Shown here in pieces: positions 1-10,746 of a stretch of 64,000 nucleotides of DNA; positions within the stretch are counted from its first letter, which is position 1, and the number at the start of each line of letters is the position of its first letter. The position numbers were made by a program, and so were the translations under genes. The stretch covers positions 21,001 through 85,000 of the forward strand of contig JBBBDQ010001123.1 in assembly GCA_037127315.1 (NCBI GenBank), written 5' to 3'. The stretch comes from Ascarosepion bandense (Eukaryota; Mollusca; Cephalopoda; Sepiida; Sepiidae). Under the pieces are notes generated by a model. The model had not been told where the DNA came from, searched no databases, and saw nothing but the letters and a program-made list of their open reading frames with translations.

Positions 1-425
1 GTATTTAACAAGGTTTGCCACACTAATCTTCTTCAGAAGTTGAAAGGTAATAGTAATTCTGGGTGAATCTTTTAACAGTTTCATTTTTTTTTTATCAAAT
101 CGAGAAATGAAAGTTGTTTTGAATGACCACTCTTCTAGATCTTTTCGCATTTGTACAGATATTTTAAAGAGCTCTATCCTTTGTTTTTTCTGAATTTTCA
201 TAAATGACTTTCTTGATGTGATCAGCTTTCAACACAGTATCTATAATGATTACATAATTAACTACTCCTGTTTTAATAGTAATTATGATCGGTTAAATTG
301 GCAGCTGATCTCAACAATGGCCTACAATATGTTGTTAAATGAGGCAAGTGGTGGTTTGTTAATCTAACGCCTCCAAAGCAAAAATCGTCTTAGAGAATTC
401 TTATTGACCATCCATCAGCATGGCT
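1..425. other. Unannotated AT-rich stretch
   Basis: No gene, RNA or repeat that I recognise. AT-rich sequence leading into a decayed LINE fragment. Confidence 0.5.
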
Positions 426-429
426 GATG

Positions 430-950
430 CTAACCTCCAGGACACTGACTCATTGCGCTATCTCAAACTAACATTTTCCGATGGCATGAAGTGGAAAGAG
501 TCTATTAAATCAATTGCTAAGTCTACAGCTAAGATGGCCGCTTTGTCGTGTTAGATTATGGCGAGAAAGTATTTTATCTTACATATGTACAAGACACCCA
601 TTTGTCCATGCTGTGAATATTGCTGCCACATATATTCTGTTGCTCTTTCTATGTATGAAATAAAAAAAATTGCAATGTTATTGGTCATAACGACTTCAGT
701 CACATTCCTAGCACCATAACCTAGTTACCCAGTGCTCTTTCTATAAATGCTTTCATGGTAATTATTCAAATGAACTTTCCTGTATGGTACTTTATGAATT
801 TAATCGCAGTACTAGATTGATGTAGCCGTAAGTTCTTCACTGACATTTATTTCTATCTCACTTTTTGCTTGTGGAACTATTTTCCGGTTTCTTGCTTCCC
901 TGTCATCTAAAAAAATTAAATGCAATGTCAATCGTTATCTTCTGTCTTAA
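430..950 (+). pseudogene. LINE-J 3' fragment, heavily decayed
   Basis: Nucleotide similarity to the end of the large LINE-J copy: 421-660 matches the region just downstream of the RT palm (the part encoding 'KSTIRPCIEYCCHIWSG' near 25490-25545), and 680-950 matches 25600-25930. Reading frames are broken by several stops and indels, so nothing is translatable. The order of the two parts is preserved, so this is one old 5'-truncated insertion. It is far more diverged than the copy at 41440-41815. Confidence 0.8.
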
Positions 951-954
951 TAGT

Positions 955-1475
955 TGTTCTTTTGTTGTCTCACTTTATTTAATAATATATGTTTCTCATC
1001 TTCACACATGCTATTTTATTTAATCATGTGAAAGAAATTTTAATTTTTGAATAGGTGGATAGTCGCTACATGATCCTTTATAGAAATGGCATTGTGGTCA
1101 CTTTCCAAATTTAATTTTGCTTTCATTCAGAGTCTATAGTTTTATTTATTATTTCCAGAGATGTAAAGACCTTTTACATTTTTGAGAAAATAAACCAGTT
1201 CATCGGTTGCAATCTTCTATTGTTCAATCATTTTAATTCCTAAACCAGAGGGATGATATTCAATGTTAGGCCCGTGTATGAAATTTTAATTAGTAGTTTT
1301 CGTTTTTTATATTTTGAAAGATCACTAAATCAGTAATAGCAAACAAAAACATGGTTGATTTTATGTGGAAATAATGTGAGCTCATTTCGGAAAGAATAAA
1401 GGGAATTCCAGAAAAAAAAAGTTTATTCTTATTCAAAGCAAATGTATCTAAAAGTACAGTTTTTTATGTAGCGGA
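955..1475. other. Unannotated stretch
   Basis: AT-rich; nothing recognised on either strand. Confidence 0.5.
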
Positions 1476-1477
1476 AG

Positions 1478-2400
1478 TGAGTCCAGAAGTATACACAAGG
1501 AAAAAATAATGAAACCAGAATCTGTGCCAACTACACCACAGGATTAAATGAATGCCTTAAACAGCATAATTACTCTTTACCTTCAACAGAGGATATATTT
1601 GCACACCTGAATGGAGGAGATATATTTTCTAGATTACACTTGTCAAAAACATATTTACAAATTCCGATGGACGAGGAGGGTGCAAAACTATTAACTATAA
1701 ATACGCACAAGGGTCTGTTTAAGTTTAACAGATTACCATTCGGGGTAAAAGTAACACCTGCAATTTTTAAAACAAGCAATGGACAAAATACTAAGTGATT
1801 TAGATTATGCTATGGAATATCTTGATATCTTAATTAAAAGCCAATGTGGACCCAAAGTATGGGGCCACGGAATGAAAACACGGAACACGGTGTAAAGGTA
1901 AAGAAAAATATATTAAACAGAAAGGTTACAAAGAATAGTGTAAGCGTAAGCGGAGCTTACTATCCAGAGGTGTTCAATATTGGTAGTCGTACGCGGCTGC
2001 GCCCTTCTAGTGCTACCACTCACATAATACTATCATTCACATAGTAATATAGTACTGGAAGAGTCCATGATGTCGGTTAGTATGGGTCTCACAACAAAAG
2101 CATAGACCGTATGAACATAAGAACCACAGGAATCAAGTGCTTAAATGGATAAAGGATTACGTTTTTAAACACAATATAAAAAGCGTCAGTTTTTTCGACT
2201 AAAAATTAAATATTAAGGTTAAATTATGGATGGAAAATATAGAAGGCCGGGTCCTCCAGAACAAGTGCTATAAAAACATGCCAGCGCCTACAAATATTGA
2301 ATTCTGACAAATATTCTTAGGATAGCGAACTACTATAGTAACTACATTCCTGACAGGAATGAGCTCAGAGAATCTTTACATTAAGTTTGGTGAAAAAAGA
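1478..2400 (+). mobile_element. Ty3/gypsy pol relic (RT region)
   Basis: About 1525-1775 reads as the N-terminal half of a Ty3/gypsy reverse transcriptase, with motifs such as 'LPSTEDIFAHLNGG', 'YLQIPMDEE' and 'NRLPFGV'. A one-base frame change near 1775 moves the reading into a second frame that carries the active-site strand, where the usual YLDD is shortened to YLD. Reading stops at 1844 and gypsy-like sequence resumes near 2095; 'KNMPAPTNIE' is encoded near 2270-2300, in the segment that follows the palm in gypsy elements. The interval 1845-2093 is a separate insertion. Frameshifts, stops and the damaged active site make the copy non-functional. It belongs to the same family as the minus-strand relic at 5640-7330. 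Confidence 0.85.
1845..2093. mobile_element. Possible solo LTR inside the gypsy relic
   Basis: A 249-bp segment interrupts gypsy RT homology. It starts TGTGGACCC and ends GGGTCTCACA, i.e. TG...CA with imperfect short inverted ends, as in an LTR. Flanks read CCAA and ACAA, so a target duplication is at best imperfect. Identity is inferred from its ends and position only. Confidence 0.4.
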
Positions 2401-2884
2401 TAAAACATAAATCGATTAATTTTGTTCAAAAAGCATTGTTTTCTTTCTTGAAAAAGTTCAAAATACTCATAACAATTAATACTTTTTAAGTATGAATTTT
2501 ATAAAAAAATTATGCAAAAGTTTATTTCAATAAATGCATAACAACGAGCAAATGTAATTATAAATTTTGAATAAAATGCATTTTCCAAGCATTTTTACAT
2601 TCTCTGGCTCCATTTATTTTAAAAATTCTTTAGGTCTTTTATTCCTCGAACATATTTTCATAATAATGTATTTTTTTATAAAATGCTTTTCTTCGAAATG
2701 CATTACTTTATGAATTGGTAAATGATAAATATTTATAAAAGTTTCATAATAAATATCGCGTTGTACTTGCAACACATATTTTTATAAGCTTGTAAATAAA
2801 CATTGCTAGCGATTCAAAAGTGTGTACAATAATACCGGTGTCAAGGAAGGAACTGCCTTTCTGTTCTGGCACATCTTTTTGAAG
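2401..2884. other. Unannotated AT-rich stretch
   Basis: Strongly AT-rich with many runs of A and T; no element or gene recognised. Confidence 0.5.
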
Positions 2885-3103
2885 GTAGTCAATCAGTCAA
2901 TCCCATACGTGATACACGCTTGGGCGATCATGTCTCGAAAGAGATATGACTGACTGGACAGATTATCACGCAGTAGGTTGCCATTGCTTTCTTAATGTTA
3001 CTATTTCTTCTATTATTAAGTAGTAATTATTGGGGAATCAGTTTATTACTTAATAACAATATAAAAATGATCACCCACTTTATGACCAGTAGTTTTCAAC
3101 TAT

Positions 3104-3358
3104 TATATTCAGTCAGTCAGTTATGTGCCATACGTGATACACGCTTGGGCGATCATATCTCGAAAAAGACATGACTAACTAGGCAGAAGATTATCCCGCT
3201 GTAGGTTGCCATCACTTTCCGTGGTAGACTGGTCGCCAGCCAAGGCTATATAACCCAATGGCAAACTACTGCGGGATAATCTTCTGCCCAGTCAGTCATG
3301 TCTCTTTGTAGACATGATAGCCCAAGCGTGTTTCACGTATGGCACTTAACTGTCTGAA
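3104..3358. repeat. Inverted repeat of two SINE-C tails
   Basis: The minus-strand tail 3104-3256 and the plus-strand tail 3258-3358 abut head to head, giving a long imperfect palindrome centred near 3256 that could extrude as a cruciform. Confidence 0.75.
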
Positions 3359-3378
3359 TGATGCCTTGTACGTTGTTA

Positions 3379-3696
3379 TGCAGGTGGTGCGTTGTGGTGC
3401 AGTGGGTATCGGCTCGAAACTAGAAATCGGTGAGCCGAGTTCGAATTCCAGTTGAATTCTTCGCATTCACTTACGTACAAATACCCTTAGATAATGTATT
3501 ATTCCTCCTCTTTCCTCCAGTTAAGGGTTAAATAATAGGATAGATTGGGTTCTATAGCCTTGGTTGGAAACCTGTCTACCGCAGAAAGAAATGTCAATAT
3601 ACTGCAGGATAATCTTCTGCCCAGTCAGTCATGTCTCTTTTCAAGACATGATCACCCAAGCATGTACACACGTATGGCGCATAATTGACTGACTGA
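3379..3696 (+). mobile_element. SINE-C, full length (tRNA-derived SINE)
   Basis: Begins with a tRNA-like head: box A-like GTGGTGCAGTGGGTATCGGC and box B-like GAGTTCGAATTCC about 40 bases later, the internal pol III promoter layout. A conserved central part ('GGGTTCTATAGCC') follows, then a 3' tail containing AATCTTCTGCC, CAGTCAGTCATGTCTC and CACGTATGGC and ending in GACTGACTGA repeats. Non-coding; mobilised in trans by a LINE. It forms the head of the tandem array. Confidence 0.85.
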
Positions 3697-4312
3697 ATAT
3701 AATAGTTGAAAACATGATTAAGGCTTCAACTGGTCATAAAGTAAGTGATCATTTTTATATTGTTATTAAGTAATAAACTGATCCCCTAATACTTACTACT
3801 TCATAATATAATACATCTCTTCCCCTCTATCTATTAGTCATATAATGGGACAGATTGGGTTCTATAGCCTTGGCTGGCGACCAGTCTACCGCAGAAAGTA
3901 ATGGCAATCTACTGCGGGATAATCTTCTGCCTAGTCATTCATGTATCTTTCGAGATACGACCGACCAGGCGTGTATCACATCCCATTTAACTGACTGACT
4001 GAATATGATAGTTAAAAAACGATTAAGGCTTCTATGGTCATAAAGTGGGTGATCAGTTTTATTTTTTTATGAAATAATAAACTGGTCCCCCACTAATTAC
4101 TACTTAATAATATAATATAATACATCTCTTCCCCTCTAGCTATGAGTCAAATAATAGGACAGATTTGATTCTATAGCCTTGGTTGGCAACCATTCTACCG
4201 CAGTGGCAACCTACTACGGGATAATCTTCTGCCTAGTCAGTCATGTCTCTTTGGAGACATGATCGCCCAAAGCGTGTATCACGTATGGCACTTAACTGAC
4301 TTACTGATGCCA

Positions 4313-4711
4313 TGTACACAGGGGAAAGCCATTTATATTCCCTTTATATTTTTTTAATAAAAAGAAAGTTCTATTGGGCTAAACTTTTCAAAAAAAAAGA
4401 AAAAACAATCGGTTGTTCGCTACTTTTTGTGAATCTTGGGCCTGGAATTATGAGAGAACTTGCTCAAAAACACCTCATCGATATATCTTGTCTGTGTTTT
4501 AACTTTCCATCTATCATATATTTTTGCCCCTAGTGCTGATAAGTCTAAATAGAAAATCTTGCATGACTAATAATTCTTCAGGCTTCAACAATCGACATCA
4601 CTCCCACAATTTCCCGTTATTGCCAAGTCTGACTAAATCCAAATCTCTCTTATCAGTCTTAGTTATTCATGTCTCATTTACCTAATTTTTTTCCAAAATA
4701 AAATCAATCTC
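4313..4711. other. Unannotated stretch
   Basis: No gene or named repeat. 4570-4700 has the 'tctcattta...' texture of the degenerate repeat at 28200-29260, but the match is too weak to call. Confidence 0.4.
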
Positions 4712-4873
4712 GTCTACGGCTATATCGTGTTGAATACACCGGTTCTCTTCCGATCACTGAAGTTAAGCAACATCGAGCCTAGTCAAATTTGATACACTCA
4801 TAGACAAAGACATAACAAACGATATTCAGAAGTTTCAAGGTTGCAGTTCTTACAATAGTGCAGAAAATCGTTA

Positions 4874-4904
<31 letters not shown>

Positions 4905-5110
4905 GCAAGATGTTTGTGTGTGTGTCTGTTTATCTGTCTGTATGTCTGTATTTTTTTCAGCCCTTTTATTTTACTTTTTGCTTCAGGTTGGGCTCTAAGT
5001 AGGTATAATTGCAGTTCTTAGTCTCAGCCATGATACCATTTACTCAGAGGTCTTATTTAGCCTTCAGATGGGTGACCATTTGAGAATACCAGGTGATGTA
5101 AACGCAAGGA
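4712..5110 (+). pseudogene. 5S rRNA-derived head, split in two
   Basis: 4712-4785 matches the first two thirds of a metazoan 5S rRNA (CTACGGC...TTGAATACACCGGTTCTC...AAGTTAAGCAAC), and 5064-5110 matches the remainder (AGATGGGTGACC...ATACCAGGTG). The two halves are separated by an internal piece of the Helitron family. About six bases of 5S are missing at the junction. The internal control region is interrupted, so no 5S transcript is expected. Confidence 0.8.
4784..5064 (+). mobile_element. Internal fragment of the Helitron family
   Basis: Matches the interior of the copies at 31044 and 6122: GATACACTCATAGACAAAGA, GATATTCAGAAGTTTCAAGG, a (TA)n tract at 4874-4900, and the GTTTGTGTGTGTGTCTG segment. 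Both Helitron termini are missing. It sits between the two 5S halves with a shared TCA at the left junction. Confidence 0.8.
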
Positions 5111-5300
5111 CTAAGAATGGTCCACCGGTCCTCCAAGTTTGGGGGTTGGGCGCAAGTCTAACAACCCTATCCCATAAAAAACATGTTTGTTACGGAAACA
5201 GTAACAAAATGTTGCTGCCTTTCACACCATTGGGTGTAACGGATGGTCGATTGAAACCAATCTCACTAAGATGTTGTCTACCCGGCACCCTTGATGGTCA
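5111..5300 (+). repeat. Body of the 5S-headed element
   Basis: Carries the CTAACAACCCT...CCCATAAAAAAC segment that also follows the second 5S-like unit (29946-29990), so it is probably the body of a 5S-headed SINE or of the LINE that mobilises it. Frame-broken and not identified further. Confidence 0.5.
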
Positions 5301-5640
5301 TTTTACAAATATTTTTACAACGAAAATATTCATTCAGGTAAGATTTTATATTTTATTTTTCCATTTTTTCATCGGCATACAAACATGATATTCTATGTTG
5401 ATCATGAGGCATTCAATGTCGTTCCAAAATTGGTTGGAATCTTTTAAACCAAAATAGTAATATGGAGGAAACCTACAATCACCTAATCTTGCAAACTTTC
5501 TTATTTTCATTTTGAAAACAAAGCAATAAACTTATTAATAACAATATCCTTCATTCAAAGTAAACCCCAACCAAGAATCATTGTCGCTTACCTTTACTTT
5601 TTTGTTTTAAAAAATTGAAAAAATATTTCCCTTATTTTCC
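5300..5640. other. Unannotated stretch
   Basis: AT-rich sequence; nothing convincing on either strand. Confidence 0.4.
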
Positions 5641-7330
5641 TTTTCTTCCAATAGCTCTTTCTTTTTGTGAACTATGCCCTTGGCAAATGTCACTTTTGTT
5701 CAAATCTTGTCAATTGTGACTGGTAATTCTATTACAGTATTATACTTAACGTTTTCTTTTATTTCTGACTCACAAACCGATGAAGTTATTACTGTTTCTT
5801 TTAGTGGTTCTGTCATTATCGGAATTAATCTCGATAATCCGTCTGCATGCGCTATCTTTTTGAAGTTAAATACTCTATTTTAAAGGAATAGTTAAGTAAG
5901 ATAGTCGCCCATCATTGCAATCTATTTACAGTGCGCGTTGGAATACCTTTCTTCTAGACAAAAATTAGCCAACGTCTGCCTTGAATATACTTATGAAACT
6001 TTTACAGGAAAGACATTGCTAAACTTTTTTCTATTTGGGAGTATTTTTCTTCCGCTTGCAGAAGCGTCCTTGAAATATGATATACAGCTTTCAGTTTTCC
6101 ATAATTTTGTTTATAAAGCAACTAGCAGGATAGCCCGGCGTTGCTCGGGTGTAATGAAAGCTTTAAAACTAATCCATGGTAATGGAGCTCAGATTCTTTG
6201 GACGTTGGCACGAAAGACTAAAAAGCAATAGTTGTTTCCAGTTAAAGCGAAACCATAGACAAAAAGAAAAATGAATGGATCTAAGTCAAATTTTGATTTC
6301 CTGGTATCGATATCAAATAAGGTTTTTCGTCGTAAACTCTAATTCTCAAGGCTAAATAAGTCCTCTGAGTAAATGGTATCATGGCTGAGACTAAGAACTG
6401 CAATTATACATACTTAGAGCCAAACCCGAATCAAAAACTAAAATAAAAGGGCTGAGAAAAATACAGACAGATAAACAGACACACACAAACATCTTGCCTT
6501 TTATATATATATATTAACGATTTTCTGCGCTATTGCAAGAACTGCAACCTTGAAACTTCTGAATATCGTTTCTTATGTCTTTGTCTATGAGTGTATCAAA
6601 TTTGATTAAAATCGGACCACTCCTTCTATAACCCGATTTTTTTGATTATCAATTTTCGATATTTATCGGGAGGACCTCGACAGAAAACTTATGTAAGAAC
6701 ACACGCAGATGCTTATAATACAACTGTGCAAATTTTCAAGAAAATCGGTTCAACCGTTTCGGAGTCTATAGGTAACGGACACACACACGCACACAGACAC
6801 ACTCACAGAGACAAAGTTCCATTTATAAATAAGTTTAGATACGGCTCCTAAACCAAAATTGCTGAAGGTAAAGTGTAATTATGCTGTTTATGGCATTTAT
6901 TTAATCCTGTGGAGTAGTTGTCGCAGATTCTGATTTTTTCCATGTGTATACTTCTGGACACGCCTATTGACTGTAATTTGTTGTTCTACAAGGTGTTCCG
7001 ACTGTTTGTCTATGGCTTCTAGTACAGCAAATGGTACCAGTCGCTTAGGTCAAAACTCTGGAGTTAACTTTTCTTTTATTTGAAGCTTTGCTTAGACCAA
7101 AATCTAAGGCCTTCTGAAAAAATATCTGGAGATCTTGCCTTTAAATCCCGTTTGGAATTTTCCGAGTAACTAAACGATCCAACAACATTGTTCCAAAATG
7201 TGTTAATAGCAATATTAAATAAATCAAACTCCTCCATCCAATCAATAACGAAGAGATTCTGCGTTTGCTGCATGACGTAGGCTATTAATTTTTTCTCTTT
7301 TTCAGTAAATTTTAAAAAAGATTTCGCCAT
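5640..7330 (-). mobile_element. Ty3/gypsy pol relic, interrupted by a Helitron
   Basis: Read on the minus strand from 7330: 7330-7076 is open and ends with 'DIFSEGLRFWSKQSFK', typical of the segment just before a gypsy RT. 7075-6900 continues (in other frames) with 'PKRLVPFAVLEAIDK'. Near 6885 the RT start ('YTLPS') is joined directly to the RNase H start ('SNFGLGAV'), so the RT palm has been deleted. RNase H then resumes beyond the Helitron, at 6120-5900, with 'KLKAVYHISRTLLQAEEKYS', and 'HADGLSRLI' lies near 5840. Several frameshifts and stops. The 5' side ends at a (TA)n tract. Confidence 0.85.
6122..6839 (-). mobile_element. Non-autonomous Helitron, complete
   Basis: On the minus strand it begins TCTAAACTTATTTATAAATG at 6839 and ends ...CTGCTAG at 6122, with a short CCCG...CGGG hairpin about 8 bases before CTAG. 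The flanking bases are A (left) and T (right), with no target duplication: the Helitron signature. It lies in the gypsy RNase H region, and the flanks join in the same reading frame. No Rep/helicase is encoded. It carries a (TA)n tract, a (CA)n-rich segment and an internal stretch of about 150 bp lacking from shorter copies such as 14628-15173. Confidence 0.85.
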
Positions 7331-7356
7331 GATATATATATATATATATATATATA
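7331..7356. repeat. (TA)n microsatellite
   Basis: AT dinucleotide run that marks one edge of the gypsy relic. Confidence 0.95.
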
Positions 7357-7890
7357 ATTAAGTTTGTTTTATTATTTAAAATTAATATAGTTTACATTGC
7401 GACACGAGATCCTCAACCAATGTTATTTCATTGTTGTGAAAATGATTGTCATTTGAATACAAGAAACAATATGTTTGTTATTTATGGATGTGGGAAGACA
7501 AAAAAATTATGTTCAATTTAACTAATCAGAATTTAACTAATCAGAATAAAAACCCATTTTAAATTTGAAAAAAAAAGTTATATTTTTGGGGAATACATGA
7601 TTTCTTTTTTCAATCTTAACGGCAACAGTGTCAGTCGATCAAAACGCCTGTCTATAGTTGTGGATGACTATATATATATATATATTGCTCAATATAACAG
7701 ACAGTGAATGTCTATTATGCTTAATCAAGAGCCGTTATAAACATCGCTATTTGTAGTGAGTGTGTGTGTGTGTGTGTGCGTCTGTAAGTGTGTTTGTGTT
7801 ATACACATACAATCACAACAATTAACGGCAGCGGTAGCAGCGAAATATGTCCATTCGTTGAAAGGTACGGTCCACGAACGAACGTGAAAT
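7357..7890. other. Mostly unannotated; short decayed repeat tails
   Basis: 7625-7680 resembles the 3' end of SINE-H (CTGTCTATAG...GGATGACTATATA), and 7686-7750 resembles the inverted terminal segment of PLE-B (GACAGTGAATGTCTATTATG). A (TG)n run is near 7757-7780. Nothing else recognised. Confidence 0.45.
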
Positions 7891-7985
7891 CAAGCTCTCC
7901 TATTATTCTGAAGATGAGACTTTGATCTCGAAATATTAATGAATAATAAATAGGTAATGTCGAACACCATGTTTACCTTCCTTTA
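7891..7985 (+). repeat. Penelope-like 3' tail (third type)
   Basis: Contains CTGAAGATGAG...CTCGAAATATTAATG...TAATAAATAGGTAAT. The same motif occurs inverted at 63480-63580. The CTGAAGA-hairpin-CGAAA layout is shared with the PLE-A and PLE-B tails. Confidence 0.55.
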
Positions 7986-8194
7986 TGTTACAATGCATTG
8001 TGATAGCCTTCGAAACTTACCCATACATCAGAGAAATGTCTTAGACGCTTGGTAACAGCACTGCTACAGTCTCACGCCATTTGCAGAGTACTGGCAAGCT
8101 GAACAAGGATTCCTCATGATCTCAATGAAACTCAAAAACCTAAGCTTTCCTCTGAGTTATCTCTTTATTTAACCCTTTTCACTCAGTAGTAACA

Positions 8195-8375
8195 TGGCTC
8201 ATGGAATGAAAACAATATACCCCAGTGATCGAAATAAACTGTGGGTTCGAAATTCTAAACACCTGAAAAGGCCGGAGCGTACAACGGCCTAAACATTGTG
8301 AATATGGCAATAAAGATGAGGATGACAGTCTGAATAATGCAATACTACCTCTCAGAAGTATAGACCAATCATATT
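8195..8375 (+). repeat. PLE-A 3' tail
   Basis: Matches the 3' end of the Penelope-like element at 33300-33480: GGCCGGAGCGTACAACGGCC, then CAATAAAGATGAGGATGACA and AATGCAATACTACCTC. It abuts a minus-strand LINE-J fragment. Confidence 0.75.
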
Positions 8376-9050
8376 TTCATTACCACGAGCAAGGCAGTAA
8401 CGCCACTGATGTGCAGGGGGCTACATAAGAGTAAAAAGATTAGATAAGAGGGGAGAAAAGAGAAAGACAAACCAGTTAGAAAGGAGCAAGTAAAGGATGG
8501 GAATACAGGTGTGATGACAGTTGCAAAGGTAGAGAGAAATAAAACGTTATACAGGGTGATGTAGAAAGAACTAGAATCAAGTGGTTAATAGATGAGAATT
8601 GCCTTGCATTTAAATTCCTGGAGGTTGTAGCCGTCAGAAAAGCAAGAATAAGGAAGAAGCTGATGGAGTAGAATTGTCGTCTGCGTTTGGTTGATCTAAC
8701 TGTGAATGGGTGGTCTGGTTGCACGAGTAGACACCTGTTGCAGGGGGTACCAGTGACTTAAGTTCGTTGGAGCAGAAGCCATGAAAGTATTTATAGAACA
8801 TCCCGTCGGTGGGGAAGTGGCTGGAGTCGAGCCACCAAGTCGGTACCTATCACATTACTGATTCTCCTTTGGAACCTGTCAAGAACACTGAGATGAACAG
8901 CAGTGGGGCCTGACCATACATGACAGCAGTACTCCATGCACGGACGAATGGTTGATTTGTACATATGCAGGATGGATTCAGTCGGAAAAAACATGCTGGC
9001 CCGACACAGTGATCCACCTTCCTAGCAGTGGATTTAGCTATATTATTCTA
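8376..9050 (-). pseudogene. LINE-J 3' fragment
   Basis: Reading leftwards from 9050: the segment after the RT palm ('ESILHMYKSTIRPCMEYCCH', 8994-8900), then 'LDRFQRRISNVIGTDL', the final 'HPFTVRSTKRRRQFY' segment (8724-8650), and the LINE-J 3' terminal signature ending at 8376 (ACCACGAGCAAGGC on the plus strand). The frame is interrupted between 8791 and 8724, so the copy is dead. Better preserved than 430-950. Confidence 0.85.
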
Positions 9051-9054
9051 GAGG

Positions 9055-9530
9055 AAACATTAAAAGTTGAAGTTTTTAACATACAAAATGCTCCCACAAT
9101 TTTAAAATCAATTTAACAATTAAAATAAAAAATATTTATTTGATAAAAATGCATTTTTAGAATCTCTTTTCTTTAAGTTTTTATATACAGGAATCAAGTT
9201 TCCAGTTCACTCATCATTTCAAGGACTTTAAACAAATCACATGATCAAACGCTTCAAATGTAGAATTTCACTCTAGAAAGAAAGATTTACGCATGGCTAG
9301 TTGTATGTTGCATGTTTAATAGTACGAAATGCTTCGCTGTTAAAAAGAAAAAAAACAATTTAACAAGTATTGCTTACCATGATGTCTAATTAAATTAAAG
9401 AAATTATCAAAACGCGAAGTAGGGTTTTTGCTAAAGTATCTAAACTTTGATCGAGTAGTTTGCAAAATTGAACGAAAGGTAGTTTGTAAATCTCGAAATA
9501 TTGTGAGTGATAACTTCAACAGTATTAAGT
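9055..9530. other. Unannotated stretch
   Basis: AT-rich; no gene or repeat recognised. Confidence 0.45.
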
Positions 9531-9534
9531 ACTA

Positions 9535-9645
9535 TTGTCTTCATCTTTGTTGCCAATTGTACGACGTTTCGGCCGTGGTACGCTCCGGCCCTCTACAGGT
9601 GCTAAGAATTTTGAACTGAACCCTTTATTACGATATATGGGGTAG
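9535..9645 (-). repeat. PLE-A 3' tail, inverted
   Basis: The complement of the PLE-A end: CGACGTTTCGGCCGTGG...GCTCCGGCC...AGGTGC...AACCCTTTATTA on the plus strand. It faces the plus-strand PLE-A fragment that begins near 9700, so the two copies are head to head. Confidence 0.75.
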
Positions 9646-9699
9646 CCTGGTATTGATCTCACAACTCTTTGGGTCAAGTCACTGGAACTATCCAATGTC

Positions 9700-10410
9700 T
9701 ATATCCACTGTATATGTGATGAGAAAAAGGGAATCACCGCCACTATGGGATGAAGTTGAAATGATAGAGAACGCCACTGGAAACTACGTTAACTTAAGGA
9801 ATCAGCACATATGCTAGGATACAAAAATCTCCTATGCCGACCAAGCATAGAGTTGAATATAATATGAGAATCAGTAATACGGAATTCCAGAAAAAATCAT
9901 TAGTGTCAAAAATTGCAATAAGAGCTCTGGTAATAAATACTAGAAAAAACATTAACATCCAAAACTACAATATGAAAACAGGCAAAAAATACTAAAGAAA
10001 ACCATTAAAAATTGCAAGATGAACTCTGATAAAAATGGTTACTGAACATTAGGTTTATAAGTCCCAAAAATTCAGTTGTTCTTCTTTCTTAAGGACACAT
10101 GGCCCAGTAGATATAGACGTTAGTTAGTTCCTGTGAGTTGAGCCAAATAGCTGTGCATTCAATACAAGGCTACAGCAGTGAAACTTAGCGTCGGGTTAGA
10201 GGGAGATAACTAATGACTGCCAAAAGAGGCTTCGCACAAGGAATGAGTATGATAATAAAGGGTTTACGTTAAAATTCCCAGCACCTGAGAAAGGCCGGAG
10301 CGTACAACGACCGAAACGTCGTACAAATGGCAACAAAGATGAGGATAATAGTCCGAATAATGTAAATAGTGAATATCCTACCTCATCTCAGAAGTATAGA
10401 CAAATATTTA
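9700..10410 (+). mobile_element. PLE-A fragment: end of endonuclease plus 3' UTR
   Basis: 9720-9830 matches the end of the GIY-YIG domain of the copy at 32250 (encoded there by GAACGCCACTGGAAACAACG and following bases), and 9870-10410 matches its 3' UTR, including GGCCGGAGCGTACAACGACC and the terminal AATAGTGAATATCCTACCTC. Frames are broken. 5'-truncated copy. Confidence 0.8.
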
Positions 10411-10746
10411 AAATAATTACTCATAAAATGATATTTATTATCAGTATAATTGTCGAATTGTATAACATCGTAGGGAAGATTATTTATACGCTGCTAAAAA
10501 AATAAAGGATGACATCGAAAATACATCAGATCTAAACAGGGGAAAATGATCTTGAATATCTTTCCTGATAATAAGTAGGTGATGTTTAGTAACAAAATGG
10601 TGCCACATAATTAGATAGAAATGAAAATGATCACCCTATAGAGGGGGAGAGGGGAATCAAAGACACCCCAAAAATAAAACTGAAAAAAATGATACAACAG
10701 ACTGTTCCATTCTGCTAAAATGTCATTTAGAAACTCAAAATAATTC

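Larger units (their letters stand above)
2885..4312. repeat. SINE-C-derived inverted and tandem array
   Basis: A compound array built from the 3' half of SINE-C. Minus-strand tails lie at 2888-2992 and 3104-3256, plus-strand tails at 3258-3358, 3600-3697, 3900-3997 and 4200-4310. A linker of about 110 bp follows the tail at 3697 and 4000 and occurs inverted at 2993-3104. The landmark GGGTTCTATAGCC recurs at about 310-bp spacing (near 3547, 3857, 4167), so the right half is a three-unit tandem repeat. Confidence 0.85.
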
